DNA from: Bacillota bacterium
GTDB lineage: Bacteria; Bacillota; Clostridia; TANB77; CAG-465
NCBI GenBank assembly: GCA_023460515.1
Contig: JAEWPS010000038.1
Coordinates: 186,001-250,000, forward strand
DNA length: 64,000 nucleotides
Direction: 5' to 3'
Position numbers and translations under genes: made by a program. Of this stretch, positions 17,400 through 26,396 are shown in pieces (the stretch's first letter is position 1; every line of letters starts with the position of its first letter). The notes under the pieces are model-generated. The model was not told the DNA's origin. It did not search any database and worked only from the letters and a program-made list of their open reading frames with translations.

Positions 17400-18794
17400 T
17401 TAATTTTTATTATCACTATCTAATTTTAAGATTATCTGAGTTCCTTTATCGAGCTCACTGTTTGCAATTATACTTCCGTTATGTGCCTCAACTATAGCTT
17501 TACAAATGGCCAGTCCAATACCAGAACCCCCTGTCAACCTATTTCTAGATTTATCTGCTCTATAAAATCTTTCAAATATATGTGGTAAATCTTCTTTTGA
17601 AACACCTATACCATTATCTAGAATAGATATAACAACTTTACTTTTTTCCTTAAATGTTTTTATATTAATATTTCCACCTATTTTATTATATTTTATTGAG
17701 TTAGACAAAATATTTATAATAACTTGAGTTATTTTATCTTTATCTGCGAATATATCCTTACATCCATCTTCAAAATTTACAGTTAATTGTTTACTTTCAA
17801 AATCTTTTTCTAAATTTTTTATTATATTATTTATAGCACTAGATAAATTAAATTCCACTTTATTTAAAACTAAATTTTCACTTTCACATTTAGTTAACTT
17901 TTCTAAATCACTTACTAATCTTGTCATTCTTAATATTTCCTCATGACAACTTTTCAACTTTTCTTTATTTGGTTTCCATAAACCATCAATCATTGCCTCT
18001 AAGTTTCCACGTAATGAAGCAAGAGGGGTCCTGAGTTCATGAGCTACATCTGAAGTTAATCTTTCGCGTAATGATTCTTGAAGTTCTAATGTATTTGCTA
18101 AATCATTAATACTTTTAATTAATTCAGATATCTCTTTAGTATTTGACTTTTCATCTATTCTTCCATCAAAATATCCATTTGAGATATGTTTTGTTTTATT
18201 AATAACCTTAAGAATTGGTTTACTTATTCTTCTTGAAATTACACTACCTATTATTAAAGAAATTACTAATGTAGCTAGTCCAACCGCAAAAATAATCTTA
18301 TTTATACCATTAATAAAAGATAAATCATGATCATCAAAATAAAATGGTCCATAATAACCTATTTCTAAAACGCCTACTAAATTTGAATTGCTAACTATAT
18401 TATATTCATTTTCTACATAGCCACCATTTAAATTGCTATATCTATTTGTCATGTTTTTTGCCATATGTTCTAACATTTGGTTACAAAGCCCGTTATTATG
18501 AACTGTTGCATCCCAAATAATATTACCTTGTGAATCTTTAACTTTTATTATCATACCTTCCTCAAGCGCAGTAACTCCTATATTTTCAATTAAACTTACG
18601 TTCCAATTACTATTATCATATTGCTGACTTATTGAGTATAATAACTCATTGTTTTTATTTTCTTGTTTATGTATAACATAATTTCTAAAGTGATTCTCAA
18701 CAAATATATTAGATAATACACTTATAAGGATAACACAAATTAATATTATTATAACAAATGACAATGATAACTTTTGACTCAAACTATATTTCAT
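17400..18794 (-). CDS. Sensor histidine kinase (copper/metal-type two-component system)
   Basis: A 464-residue membrane kinase with a helix at about 8-30, an external sensor of about 130 residues, a second helix at about 168-190, a HAMP region and HisKA with the phospho-histidine in SDVAHELRTPLASLRG near 250. The ATPase domain has the N box NILSNSIKYN, G1 DNGIGVS, F box IFERFYRADKSR and G2 GGSGIGLAI. The start overlaps the regulator's stop by four bases, so translation is coupled. Its position inside the copper gene cluster suggests it senses external copper or a related metal. No metal motif is obvious in the sensor. Confidence 0.9.
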   Translation of the reverse strand: MKYSLSQKLSLSFVIIILICVILISVLSNIFVENHFRNYVIHKQENKNNELLYSISQQYDNSNWNVSLIENIGVTALEEGMIIKVKDSQGNIIWDATVHNNGLCNQMLEHMAKNMTNRYSNLNGGYVENEYNIVSNSNLVGVLEIGYYGPFYFDDHDLSFINGINKIIFAVGLATLVISLIIGSVISRRISKPILKVINKTKHISNGYFDGRIDEKSNTKEISELIKSINDLANTLELQESLRERLTSDVAHELRTPLASLRGNLEAMIDGLWKPNKEKLKSCHEEILRMTRLVSDLEKLTKCESENLVLNKVEFNLSSAINNIIKNLEKDFESKQLTVNFEDGCKDIFADKDKITQVIINILSNSIKYNKIGGNINIKTFKEKSKVVISILDNGIGVSKEDLPHIFERFYRADKSRNRLTGGSGIGLAICKAIVEAHNGSIIANSELDKGTQIILKLDSDNKN

Positions 18795-19495
18795 AATGAA
18801 TCACCGCCAAATTTGTATCCTACACCATGTACAGTTAATATATATTGAGGATTTTTAGAATTTGTTTCTATCTTCTGTCTTAGATTTTTGATATGTGAAT
18901 CTATTGTTCTATCAAAAGAGTCATAATAATCATCAAATACTATTGAAATTAATTCTTCTCTAGTAAATAATTTAGTAGAATATTTAATTAAAGTAAGAAG
19001 TATTTTATATTCAGTAGGAGTCAAATTGACTACATTACCAGATTTTTTAACCTCATGTTTAAGTACATCAATAACTAAATCATTATCGTTAAAATTAAAT
19101 ATATTTGCTAAAGGATCAATTGTATCTTTTGTTCTTCTTAAAATTGCAGAAACTCTCGCTATCAATTCATTTGGACTAAAGGGTTTTAATATATATCCAT
19201 CTGCTCCAATATTTAATCCATTAATTACATCTTTTTCTGAAACTTTTGCAGTAAGCATTATTATTGGAACGCTAGATATTTTTCTTATTTGCCTGCAAAC
19301 ATCTTCGCCAGATAGGTCAGGAAGCATTAAATCTAGTATAACTAAAGATGGCTTTTCTCTTTCAAAAAATTTTATAGCATCTTTACCATTAAAAGCTGTA
19401 ATTACATTATATTCATTTTTTTCTAAATACGCTTTAACAATTTCAACTATCTTAATTTCATCATCAACTACTAATACCTTTTTTCTTACTTCCAT
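18791..19495 (-). CDS. OmpR-family response regulator
   Basis: A 234-residue regulator. The receiver domain has the acidic pair in VVDDE, phospho-aspartate in VILDLMLPD near 54, threonine in IMLTAK near 83 and lysine in LKPF near 104. The winged-helix domain (VNLTPTEYKILLTL to DSHIKNLRQKIE) covers 140-230. It is coupled with the kinase and is the likely binder of the repeated 18-bp box at 17373 and 23561. Confidence 0.92.
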   Translation of the reverse strand: MEVRKKVLVVDDEIKIVEIVKAYLEKNEYNVITAFNGKDAIKFFEREKPSLVILDLMLPDLSGEDVCRQIRKISSVPIIMLTAKVSEKDVINGLNIGADGYILKPFSPNELIARVSAILRRTKDTIDPLANIFNFNDNDLVIDVLKHEVKKSGNVVNLTPTEYKILLTLIKYSTKLFTREELISIVFDDYYDSFDRTIDSHIKNLRQKIETNSKNPQYILTVHGVGYKFGGDSL

Positions 19496-19537
19496 ATTAA
19501 CCCCCCTAGCTTATTACCATAACAGACAATTTAATAA

Positions 19538-19750
19538 TTACTTTACAGTATATCCTTCATCTTCTATTGCTAATTTTATATCTTCAATATTTACTTTTTG
19601 TAAATCATATTCTATAGTAACAGTTTTATCATCTAAATTTACCTCTACACTTGATACCCCGTCTATAGCACCTACAGCTTTTTTTACACTATTTACACAA
19701 TGATTACATGACATTCCCTCTACATTTAATACTATTTTTTCATTTAACAT
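19538..19750 (-). CDS. Copper chaperone (CopZ-like HMA protein)
   Basis: A 70-residue HMA-fold protein with the metal motif GMSCNHC at residues 14-20, followed by VNSVKKAVGAIDGV and the C-terminal AIEDEGYTVK. It binds one Cu(I) through the CxxC cysteines and delivers it to the ATPase encoded just upstream (22 bases). Length and spacing are typical. Confidence 0.9.
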   Translation of the reverse strand: MLNEKIVLNVEGMSCNHCVNSVKKAVGAIDGVSSVEVNLDDKTVTIEYDLQKVNIEDIKLAIEDEGYTVK

Positions 19751-19772
19751 ATTTATCTTCCTTTCTATTTTT

Positions 19773-21962
19773 TCATTTCACTTTAAATCTTTTTAAACTT
19801 AATGAATTTGTAACAACTGACACTGAACTAAAAGCCATAGCAGCTCCAGCAATTATTGGGTTTAACATTCCAAGGGCCGCAAATGGTATTCCTATTATGT
19901 TATATATAAATGCCCAAAACAAGTTTTGTTTTATTTTATTCATTGTTTTTCTTGATAACTTTATTGCTACTACAATTGATTTTAAATCACCACTCATCAA
20001 TGTTATATCTGCAGCTTCAATAGCAACATCTGTACCAGTGCCAATAGCCATACCAACATCTGCTGTTGCTAAGGCTGGTGCATCATTTATACCATCTCCA
20101 ACCATTCCTACAATTTTACCATTTGCCTTTAGTTTTTCAACCTCTTCAGCTTTATTCTCAGGTAAAACTTCAGCTAATACGTTTTTTATATTAACTTGAG
20201 CCGCAATTGCACTTGCTGTTGTTTTATTATCTCCAGTAATCATATAAACTTCAATACCCATATTTTGAAGTTGCTTTATTGCCTCTTTAGAATTTTCTTT
20301 TAATGTATCTGCAACTGCAATTATACCTTCTAATTTACCATTAACAGATAATAGCATTGCTGTTTTACCATCTTTTTCTAAATTCACTAATGTATCTTCA
20401 ACACCAGATATATCTATATTGTTTTGCATCATTAGTTTCCTTGTACCTATATTTATATTTTTATCATCTATCTCAGCAACTATACCTTTTCCAGCTATTG
20501 CTTCAAATTTATTAGGATCTGTTATTTCTCCTAGATCTTTTTTACCTCTTTCAAATATAGCTACTCCTAACGGATGTTCAGATCTTTTTTCAGAAATTGC
20601 AGCTAAAGATAAAATCTCATCTTCTTTAAGTTTACCTACTGCTATTATATCTGTAACTTCTGGCTGCCCTTTGGTAATAGTGCCTGTCTTATCCAATATT
20701 ATAGCGTTTAATTTATATGCAGTCTCTAAATGTTCTCCACCTTTAATTAATATACCATTTTCTGCGCCTTTGCCTGTTCCTACCATTATTGCTGTAGGTG
20801 TTGCAAGACCAAGTGCACAAGGACATGCAATTACTAAAACTGCTACTGCACTCACTAACCCCATTGTAAAGTTACCAACAATTATGTACCAAATTAAAAA
20901 TGTAATAACTGCTATTAAAAGTACAACCGGAACAAAAATTCCAGATACCTTATCTGCAATTTTTTGTATTGGTGCTTTTGAACCTTGAGCATCTTCAACC
21001 ATCTTAATAATTTGTGCAAGCATTGTTTCTCTACCAATTTTTATTGCTTCGAATTTAAATGTTCCATATTTGTTTATTGTTGCACCTATAACATTATCTC
21101 CAACTTTCTTACCAGTTGGCATACTTTCACCTGTTATCATGGATTCATCTACTGATGAATTTCCCTCTATTATCTTACCATCCACAGGGATTTTTTCTCC
21201 AGGTCTAACTACAATTATATCTCCTACTACAACTTCCTCAATTAAAACATCTTTTTCTACATTATCTCTAATAACTCTTGCAGTTTTAGCTTGCATACCC
21301 ATAAGTTTTTTTATTGCTTCTGATGTTTTACCTTTTGCTATTGCTTCTAAATATTTACCAAGTAATATTAAAGTTATTATTATACTAGATGCTTCAAAAT
21401 ATAGATCTTTCATCATGCCCATTTGTACAGTCTGGTAAAATACATTATATACACTATAAAAGAATGCTGCAGATGTTCCCATAACTACTAAAACATCCAT
21501 ATTAGGACTTTTAGATTTCAAAGCATAATATGCTCCTTTATAGAATCTAAAACCTATAATAAATTGTACCGGAGTAGCAATTAGTAATTGTAAGTATGGA
21601 TTATGTATAAAGTCTATTTCAATACCCAATATAGCTGTAATCATAGCTATAACAAGTGGTAAGCTTAGTATTGTAGATATAACTAAATCTCTTCTTAATT
21701 TTTTTATTTCTTTTTCTCTTTTTTCTTTATCACTATCTGGGTTTATATCCTCTTCTTTTTCTGCTCCATAACCTAGGTCATGAATCATACTGATTATATC
21801 TTTTAATTTGAGTTTCTTTTCATCATAATCAAAAGTAGCCTTTTCAGCTATCAAATTAACGTTGACATTTTCAACTCCATTTAATTTGTTTAGTTTTCTT
21901 TCTATCTTTGATGAACATGATGCACATGTCATTCCAGATATTTTTAAAACCTCTTTTTTCAT
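19773..21962 (-). CDS. copA: Copper-exporting P1B-type ATPase
   Basis: A 729-residue Cu(I) exporter. One N-terminal HMA domain (GMTCASC at 8-14) is followed by eight expected membrane helices. The TGESMPTGK actuator loop is near 275, the intramembrane CPC of IACPCALGLATP near 380, phosphorylation DKTGTITKG near 425, the HP pair of SEHPLG near 465 and hinge GDGINDAPAL near 620. It moves cytoplasmic copper outward at the cost of ATP. It lies between the SafE-like fusion gene and copZ. Confidence 0.95.
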   Translation of the reverse strand: MKKEVLKISGMTCASCSSKIERKLNKLNGVENVNVNLIAEKATFDYDEKKLKLKDIISMIHDLGYGAEKEEDINPDSDKEKREKEIKKLRRDLVISTILSLPLVIAMITAILGIEIDFIHNPYLQLLIATPVQFIIGFRFYKGAYYALKSKSPNMDVLVVMGTSAAFFYSVYNVFYQTVQMGMMKDLYFEASSIIITLILLGKYLEAIAKGKTSEAIKKLMGMQAKTARVIRDNVEKDVLIEEVVVGDIIVVRPGEKIPVDGKIIEGNSSVDESMITGESMPTGKKVGDNVIGATINKYGTFKFEAIKIGRETMLAQIIKMVEDAQGSKAPIQKIADKVSGIFVPVVLLIAVITFLIWYIIVGNFTMGLVSAVAVLVIACPCALGLATPTAIMVGTGKGAENGILIKGGEHLETAYKLNAIILDKTGTITKGQPEVTDIIAVGKLKEDEILSLAAISEKRSEHPLGVAIFERGKKDLGEITDPNKFEAIAGKGIVAEIDDKNINIGTRKLMMQNNIDISGVEDTLVNLEKDGKTAMLLSVNGKLEGIIAVADTLKENSKEAIKQLQNMGIEVYMITGDNKTTASAIAAQVNIKNVLAEVLPENKAEEVEKLKANGKIVGMVGDGINDAPALATADVGMAIGTGTDVAIEAADITLMSGDLKSIVVAIKLSRKTMNKIKQNLFWAFIYNIIGIPFAALGMLNPIIAGAAMAFSSVSVVTNSLSLKRFKVK

Positions 21963-21980
21963 AAATCATTCTCCTCTTTT

Positions 21981-23489
21981 CTATATACCACAACATCCAC
22001 CACTTGATGGAGAATAACTATCCTCTGATGGATAACTATCTATTGATGGATATGTTTCTTCTAATGAACTACCTGAACCACAACAACCAGAACCACCAGA
22101 TGTAGGCAAATTTTCTTGTGTTAAATCACTTGAACTAACGGTAGATAAATCGTCTACTACTTTAATACTACTACTTATCATTCCCATCCAACAAGTATAT
22201 ATAATATTTTTTGTTTCAGTTGGTGTAAACTCAATTAAATTATCTCCAACAACAAGTTTTTTTGTCATTTTAAATTCTGGTATATTAATTGGATTATTAC
22301 ATCCATTTAATTCACCTTGCTCAACTTTTATCGTCCATTTAACTGGTATACCTTTTTGTACTACTATAGGAGAATATCTGCCATTTTCTAATCTAGTAGT
22401 AACAATTTGCACCTCATTACTAATAACAGCTACATTGGCTGATTTTATTTGTTGCAGACCTGAAAAATCTGGTATTAATGACATACCTGTCAAACTTGTA
22501 CCTCTGTTCATCATTACTATTCCTAGAATTATAACTAAGACTGCACTTACTTTCATCATATTATGATTAAACTTTGAAGTAAGAAATGAACTTAAAGCGC
22601 CTAATCCAAACATTAAAGGAACTGTTCCTAAACTGAATAAAAACATTGATATACTTCCAGCTATAAAATTTCCTGTACCAAGTGCATATATTTGCATTGC
22701 TTGTAATGGTCCACATGGCATTAAACCATTTAGTAATCCGACGTATAATGGTCCTTTATTGGATTTTTCTTTGCTAAGTTTATTAACTATGAATTTCGGC
22801 ATTCTAGGGTTTAATTTTCTAAGCCATGGAAATATATTTAACATATTTAATCCCATGATTAACATTAGTACTCCGGATATTATAGATACTATTGCTTTTG
22901 CAAAATCTGATACACTAATTAAACTACCAAATGCCCCAAATATACCACCAATTAAAGTATACGATATTACTCTACCTAAATTGTACAATAAACTTGGCAT
23001 AAATTTATATTTATAATTTTGCTCTTTATATGAAGCACATTGGGATATGTTTATACCACCACACATAGCCACACAATGTAATGATGTTAATAATCCAATT
23101 ACAAATAACATACCATATCCCATTGACTGATTAACTTCTGGAATAAAATTAAACCCTATAGTATTCTGTACTAGCAAATATACCGATATTAATATAACAA
23201 TTATCCCAATAACTTGTAATATACTTGACTTATCATTACTTTGTGAATCATTTTCTATTTTTGTATATCTTTTTCCTAACTTTACTTTATAATCTAAACT
23301 TTCTATTTTATCTATAATTTGATTTTCATTAGATTTTTCCTTTATATAGGTAACCTCTACAGTAGAATCAGAAAACTTAGCTTTTACTTCTTCAATACCA
23401 GCTAAACTCTTTAAACCTTTTTCTATCCTGTTTTCACAGCCACTACAAGTCATTCCCTCTATTTTATATTTTTTTGTAACTCTCTCCAC
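21981..23489 (-). CDS. HMA - SafE/TauE (DsbD-like) - cupredoxin fusion protein
   Basis: A 502-residue protein starting with GTG. Residues 1-70 are an HMA domain (GMTCSGC). Residues 90-330 are a six-helix SafE/UreH-like membrane domain with HCVAMCGG near 140 and LMPCGPLQAMQ near 262, the cysteines typical of this family. About 365-450 forms a cupredoxin-like external domain with a YTCWMGM copper-type ligand loop. The end is Ser/Gly-rich with paired cysteines (GSGCCGSG and GGCCGI). It is the first gene of the copper operon. It probably handles copper across the membrane, the tail perhaps as a final metal or thiol site. Confidence 0.85.
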   Translation of the reverse strand: MERVTKKYKIEGMTCSGCENRIEKGLKSLAGIEEVKAKFSDSTVEVTYIKEKSNENQIIDKIESLDYKVKLGKRYTKIENDSQSNDKSSILQVIGIIVILISVYLLVQNTIGFNFIPEVNQSMGYGMLFVIGLLTSLHCVAMCGGINISQCASYKEQNYKYKFMPSLLYNLGRVISYTLIGGIFGAFGSLISVSDFAKAIVSIISGVLMLIMGLNMLNIFPWLRKLNPRMPKFIVNKLSKEKSNKGPLYVGLLNGLMPCGPLQAMQIYALGTGNFIAGSISMFLFSLGTVPLMFGLGALSSFLTSKFNHNMMKVSAVLVIILGIVMMNRGTSLTGMSLIPDFSGLQQIKSANVAVISNEVQIVTTRLENGRYSPIVVQKGIPVKWTIKVEQGELNGCNNPINIPEFKMTKKLVVGDNLIEFTPTETKNIIYTCWMGMISSSIKVVDDLSTVSSSDLTQENLPTSGGSGCCGSGSSLEETYPSIDSYPSEDSYSPSSGGCCGI

Positions 23490-23547
23490 TTATTCACCTC
23501 TTTATTATCCACATATCACATAGCAAAATAATTTATATTACAAGTGT

Positions 23548-23578
23548 ATTATATAAAATAATTATGAAGATTTTATGT
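23548..23578 (-). promoter_or_regulatory. Response-regulator box and promoter of the copper operon
   Basis: The box ACATAAAATCTTCATAAT (23578-23561) is followed after seven bases by TATAAT (23553-23548). Sequence and spacing equal those ahead of the DUF2318 gene. No good -35 exists, as expected for an activator-dependent promoter. Confidence 0.7.
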
Positions 23579-23622
23579 AGTTACTAAAAATATTTAAAAT
23601 TTAAACATAAAATGGGGTAATA

Positions 23623-24192
23623 TTACTTTACAATTCCGCCTAAACCTATTTCATCTGCAATGTTACTCATTCCGGTTATTGTTTCAGTAATTATATAATC
23701 TAAATTTTCACCTAGCATATTTGTTCCCGCTGTAATTATGTCCCTATTTACACCAGAAGCAAAACCTTTTTGTTTCCACTTTTTATTTACAGAAGTTAAA
23801 TCTACTTCAGTTAAACTTTTATTTGGTTTCATAAGAGCTATAGCAGTTATTAATCCTGTTAATTCATCAATTGTGTATAATATCATTTCCATTTTTTGTG
23901 TTGGTTTTATATCACTACAAATATTGTATCCATGACTTTGCACAGCGTGTATATACTCTTCATCAAATCCGTTCTCTCTCATAATTTCTACACATTTCAA
24001 ACAATGTTGTTCTGGATACATTTCGTAATCTATATCATGTATTAAACCAACTATTCCCCATTTTTCAATATCTTCATTGTATATTTTAGCAAAATGTCTC
24101 ATTACAGATTCTACTGCTAACCCGTGCTTTATTAAATTTTTACTTTTTGTATATTTATTCAATAGTTCAAATATAACTTTTCTTTTATCCAT
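23623..24192 (-). CDS. HD-domain phosphohydrolase
   Basis: A 189-residue HD-superfamily protein. The metal ligands appear as H in VMRHFAK near 30, the HD pair in GLIHDIDYEMYPEQH near 53 and a later histidine in QSHGYN near 86, followed by the typical ILYTIDELTGLITAIAL helix near 107. Related HDIG proteins hydrolyse nucleotides or phosphate esters. The substrate is unknown. It starts with ATG behind GGAG. The PAP2 gene upstream (24289) ends in its own terminator, so this is probably a separate unit. Confidence 0.8.
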   Translation of the reverse strand: MDKRKVIFELLNKYTKSKNLIKHGLAVESVMRHFAKIYNEDIEKWGIVGLIHDIDYEMYPEQHCLKCVEIMRENGFDEEYIHAVQSHGYNICSDIKPTQKMEMILYTIDELTGLITAIALMKPNKSLTEVDLTSVNKKWKQKGFASGVNRDIITAGTNMLGENLDYIITETITGMSNIADEIGLGGIVK

Positions 24193-24251
24193 ATATATTA
24201 CTCCTTTTTATTATACTATTATATCACTAAACACAAACAAGTGCAATAAAA

Positions 24252-24280
24252 AATCACCTCATATCATTTATGAAGTGATT
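24252..24280 (-). terminator. Terminator after the PAP2 gene
   Basis: An 11-bp stem with one mismatch, AATCACCTCAT with ATGAAGTGATT, and a TTTTTT tail on the minus strand, about 10 bases beyond the PAP2 stop. Confidence 0.7.
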
Positions 24281-24288
24281 AATATAAT

Positions 24289-24945
24289 TTAATTTTTTGA
24301 AAATATTTTATTTCTAGTCAGTATATGTACAAATAATATTAAGTAAGCAATAGATATACAAAATCCCTCTACAACATCGCTTGCATAATGAACCCCTAGA
24401 TATATCCTGCTTAAACCAATTAAAAAAATTAATACAGAAAATATAGATATTAGTGTCCATTTAAAATAATTATTTTTTACATATCTATATACAAGAAATA
24501 TTATAAGACCGTAAAAAGCCATACTAACCATAGAATGCCCACTTGGAAAACTATATCCTGTTTCATCTATAATCCTAAATCCTGTTGGTCTTGGCCTACT
24601 TACAATATTTTTAATTATCATATTTATTACTGTTATTATAACTAAATTTAATGTCATTACTTTTCCATAAATTTTATCTTTTAAAAATACAAAAGACAAA
24701 ACACATAAAGTAGTCACTGTAATTGCACTACCTAGACTTGTAATCATTTTCAAAAACATAGTCATTTTAGGAGAAATAATAATTGATATATATTTATATA
24801 CATAATCGTCAAATATATATATTTCATTATCAAATAAATTCTCTACTATTACAAAGCAAATTAATAGCATAAATATAACTACTATCCATCTAAAATTTTG
24901 TTTTGCAATTCTTAAAATTTTTGCTGTAACCTCTTTTAACTTCAT
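24289..24945 (-). CDS. PAP2-family membrane phosphatase
   Basis: A 218-residue integral membrane protein with about six helices and the three PAP2 signature motifs: KNIVSRPRP near 103, SFPSGHSM near 122 and SRIYLGVHYASDV near 177. Such enzymes remove phosphate from lipid pyrophosphates such as undecaprenyl diphosphate or from phosphatidate. The exact lipid cannot be told. It stands alone between two terminators. Confidence 0.88.
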   Translation of the reverse strand: MKLKEVTAKILRIAKQNFRWIVVIFMLLICFVIVENLFDNEIYIFDDYVYKYISIIISPKMTMFLKMITSLGSAITVTTLCVLSFVFLKDKIYGKVMTLNLVIITVINMIIKNIVSRPRPTGFRIIDETGYSFPSGHSMVSMAFYGLIIFLVYRYVKNNYFKWTLISIFSVLIFLIGLSRIYLGVHYASDVVEGFCISIAYLILFVHILTRNKIFSKN

Positions 24946-25015
24946 ATAAGCACCTACCCACTAATTTGATTATTATATGTAGATTATTATATAACTAATA
25001 GATATAAAATTCAAT

Positions 25016-25046
25016 AAAAACACTTCATATTTAGTGAAATGTTTTT
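25016..25046 (-). terminator. Second hairpin downstream of the SIS gene
   Basis: A 12-bp stem with one mismatch, flanked by T runs on both strands. It lies about 40 bases beyond the first SIS-gene terminator and may act as a back-up. Confidence 0.5.
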
Positions 25047-25087
25047 ATTTTTACATATATGTGCTTATTTTATAAAAATCAAAAAAC

Positions 25088-25115
25088 AAAGCACCTACAT
25101 ATATGTAAGTGCTTT
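25088..25115 (-). terminator. Terminator after the SIS-domain gene
   Basis: A stem of AAAGCAC and TACATATATGTA pairing, with a TTTGTTTTTT tail on the minus strand, 17 bases after the stop codon. Its sequence closely resembles the terminator at 27919-27961. Confidence 0.7.
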
Positions 25116-25132
25116 TATTATTTAATAAACGT

Positions 25133-26272
25133 TTAAAATTTTCCTACGTAATTAAATAATGATTTTGGTTCTTCTGGAAATGGTTGCAAAGGTTTGGATA
25201 TATCAATACCAAGCTGCTCTCCTATTGCAACGATTAAGTATGGTAATTTCGTCATAACCTCTATATTCCACTGATTAAGTGTAAATGCGCATGAACTAAT
25301 TCTAAGATATGGGGTATCTGATTTAACAGACATTTTTTCTACAAAAGTTTCCAATTCTTTATCATAAGGCGTTCTATATACACCTTCATCTATTGAATTT
25401 TTGGGTATATTAATCCCAATTGCAAATTTTGTTAAAACTATATTAAGTCCAGATTTTAGATTATATAACGATACATATCTGCCATGAGAAAAGTTCTTTT
25501 TTTCATGAAGTATAACATTTGCAATTCCAGATTCAGTAAATTTACTCTCAATATCGTATGCAGCTGGCATTGTGTCCCATTCATAAAATACATTGATTAT
25601 AGGGGTCTGCTTTAATGAATTGGATATTTTTAATAAATCTAACTTTTCTACAAACGCCTTACCTTCATTAAAGCATTCCTGGTTTTCACTTTTAGACTCA
25701 CCTTCCAAATCATCAAAAATAACAATCGGGGATAATGTAGAAGCCATTGAAATCATACCACGTTCATTTCCAGTATTATCTTTTTTGTTATAGTAAGAAA
25801 TAACGTTAGTAGATATTCTGTTGAAATTTGGATACATTTCTTCTAACTCCCACTTGGGTGCTTTACTAATAAGTAAAAATTGTATTCCACATGCTACACA
25901 TACTTCATATACATTTTTAATATCTGGAGTTTTACCAGAATACGAAATAGCAACAACCAAATGGTAATAAGGTTTGTAATCACAATTTCCAATATGAGAA
26001 AATTGTGTTAAAATTCGTATTGCGGTTTGAGGCGTAACTGCCTCTATGTCTGATGTTCTACAATCATCGGATAACACTTGTTTTGCTAACAAAGCGGCTG
26101 GAAAAGAACCACCTGCGCCAACAATTAACATTTTAGTTGGCTTATAATCATTTTCCTCTTTAATTTCCCATAACAATTTTCCCAATTCAGATGCTGCAGT
26201 CGTTTCTTCTGCAAATAAAACTCTCTGTGGCATTAACCGAAGTTGCTCTAAGCTTACAAATTTTTCTTCCAT
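25133..26272 (-). CDS. SIS-domain (sugar isomerase-like) protein
   Basis: A 379-residue soluble protein. The N-terminal SIS domain is seen in MLIVGAGGSFPAALLAKQVL near 50 and in HLVVAISYSGKTPDIKN near 107, the phosphosugar-binding serine loop. A second half with GISMAST-like spacing (ERGMISMASTLSPIVIF) follows near 170. Such proteins bind or isomerise phosphosugars. This length and order do not match GlmS, GmhA or AgaS well, so the function is open. It has a good promoter at 26325-26353, an AGGAGG site and its own terminator. Confidence 0.65.
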   Translation of the reverse strand: MEEKFVSLEQLRLMPQRVLFAEETTAASELGKLLWEIKEENDYKPTKMLIVGAGGSFPAALLAKQVLSDDCRTSDIEAVTPQTAIRILTQFSHIGNCDYKPYYHLVVAISYSGKTPDIKNVYEVCVACGIQFLLISKAPKWELEEMYPNFNRISTNVISYYNKKDNTGNERGMISMASTLSPIVIFDDLEGESKSENQECFNEGKAFVEKLDLLKISNSLKQTPIINVFYEWDTMPAAYDIESKFTESGIANVILHEKKNFSHGRYVSLYNLKSGLNIVLTKFAIGINIPKNSIDEGVYRTPYDKELETFVEKMSVKSDTPYLRISSCAFTLNQWNIEVMTKLPYLIVAIGEQLGIDISKPLQPFPEEPKSLFNYVGKF

Positions 26273-26324
26273 ATTAATCCTCCTAAATATAATTATTTTA
26301 AGAATTCTAATCTTTTATGTAATT

Positions 26325-26353
26325 ATTATATCACAAAATAGCCTGTTTTTCAA
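26325..26353 (-). promoter_or_regulatory. Promoter of the SIS-domain gene
   Basis: TTGAAA (26353-26348), 17 bases and TATAAT (26330-26325) on the minus strand, 50 bases ahead of the start codon. Confidence 0.6.
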
Positions 26354-26396
26354 TGCACCACTAATACTTAATAAATTATATGGAAAATTAATACAA

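Noticed and set aside
19026..19703. A 225-residue plus-strand open frame
   Set aside because: It lies opposite the response regulator and copZ, has no ribosome site and shows the composition of an antisense shadow.
25016..25115. Insertion-sequence ends formed by paired hairpins
   Set aside because: They lie directly after stop codons, have T tails and there is no transposase or target duplication.
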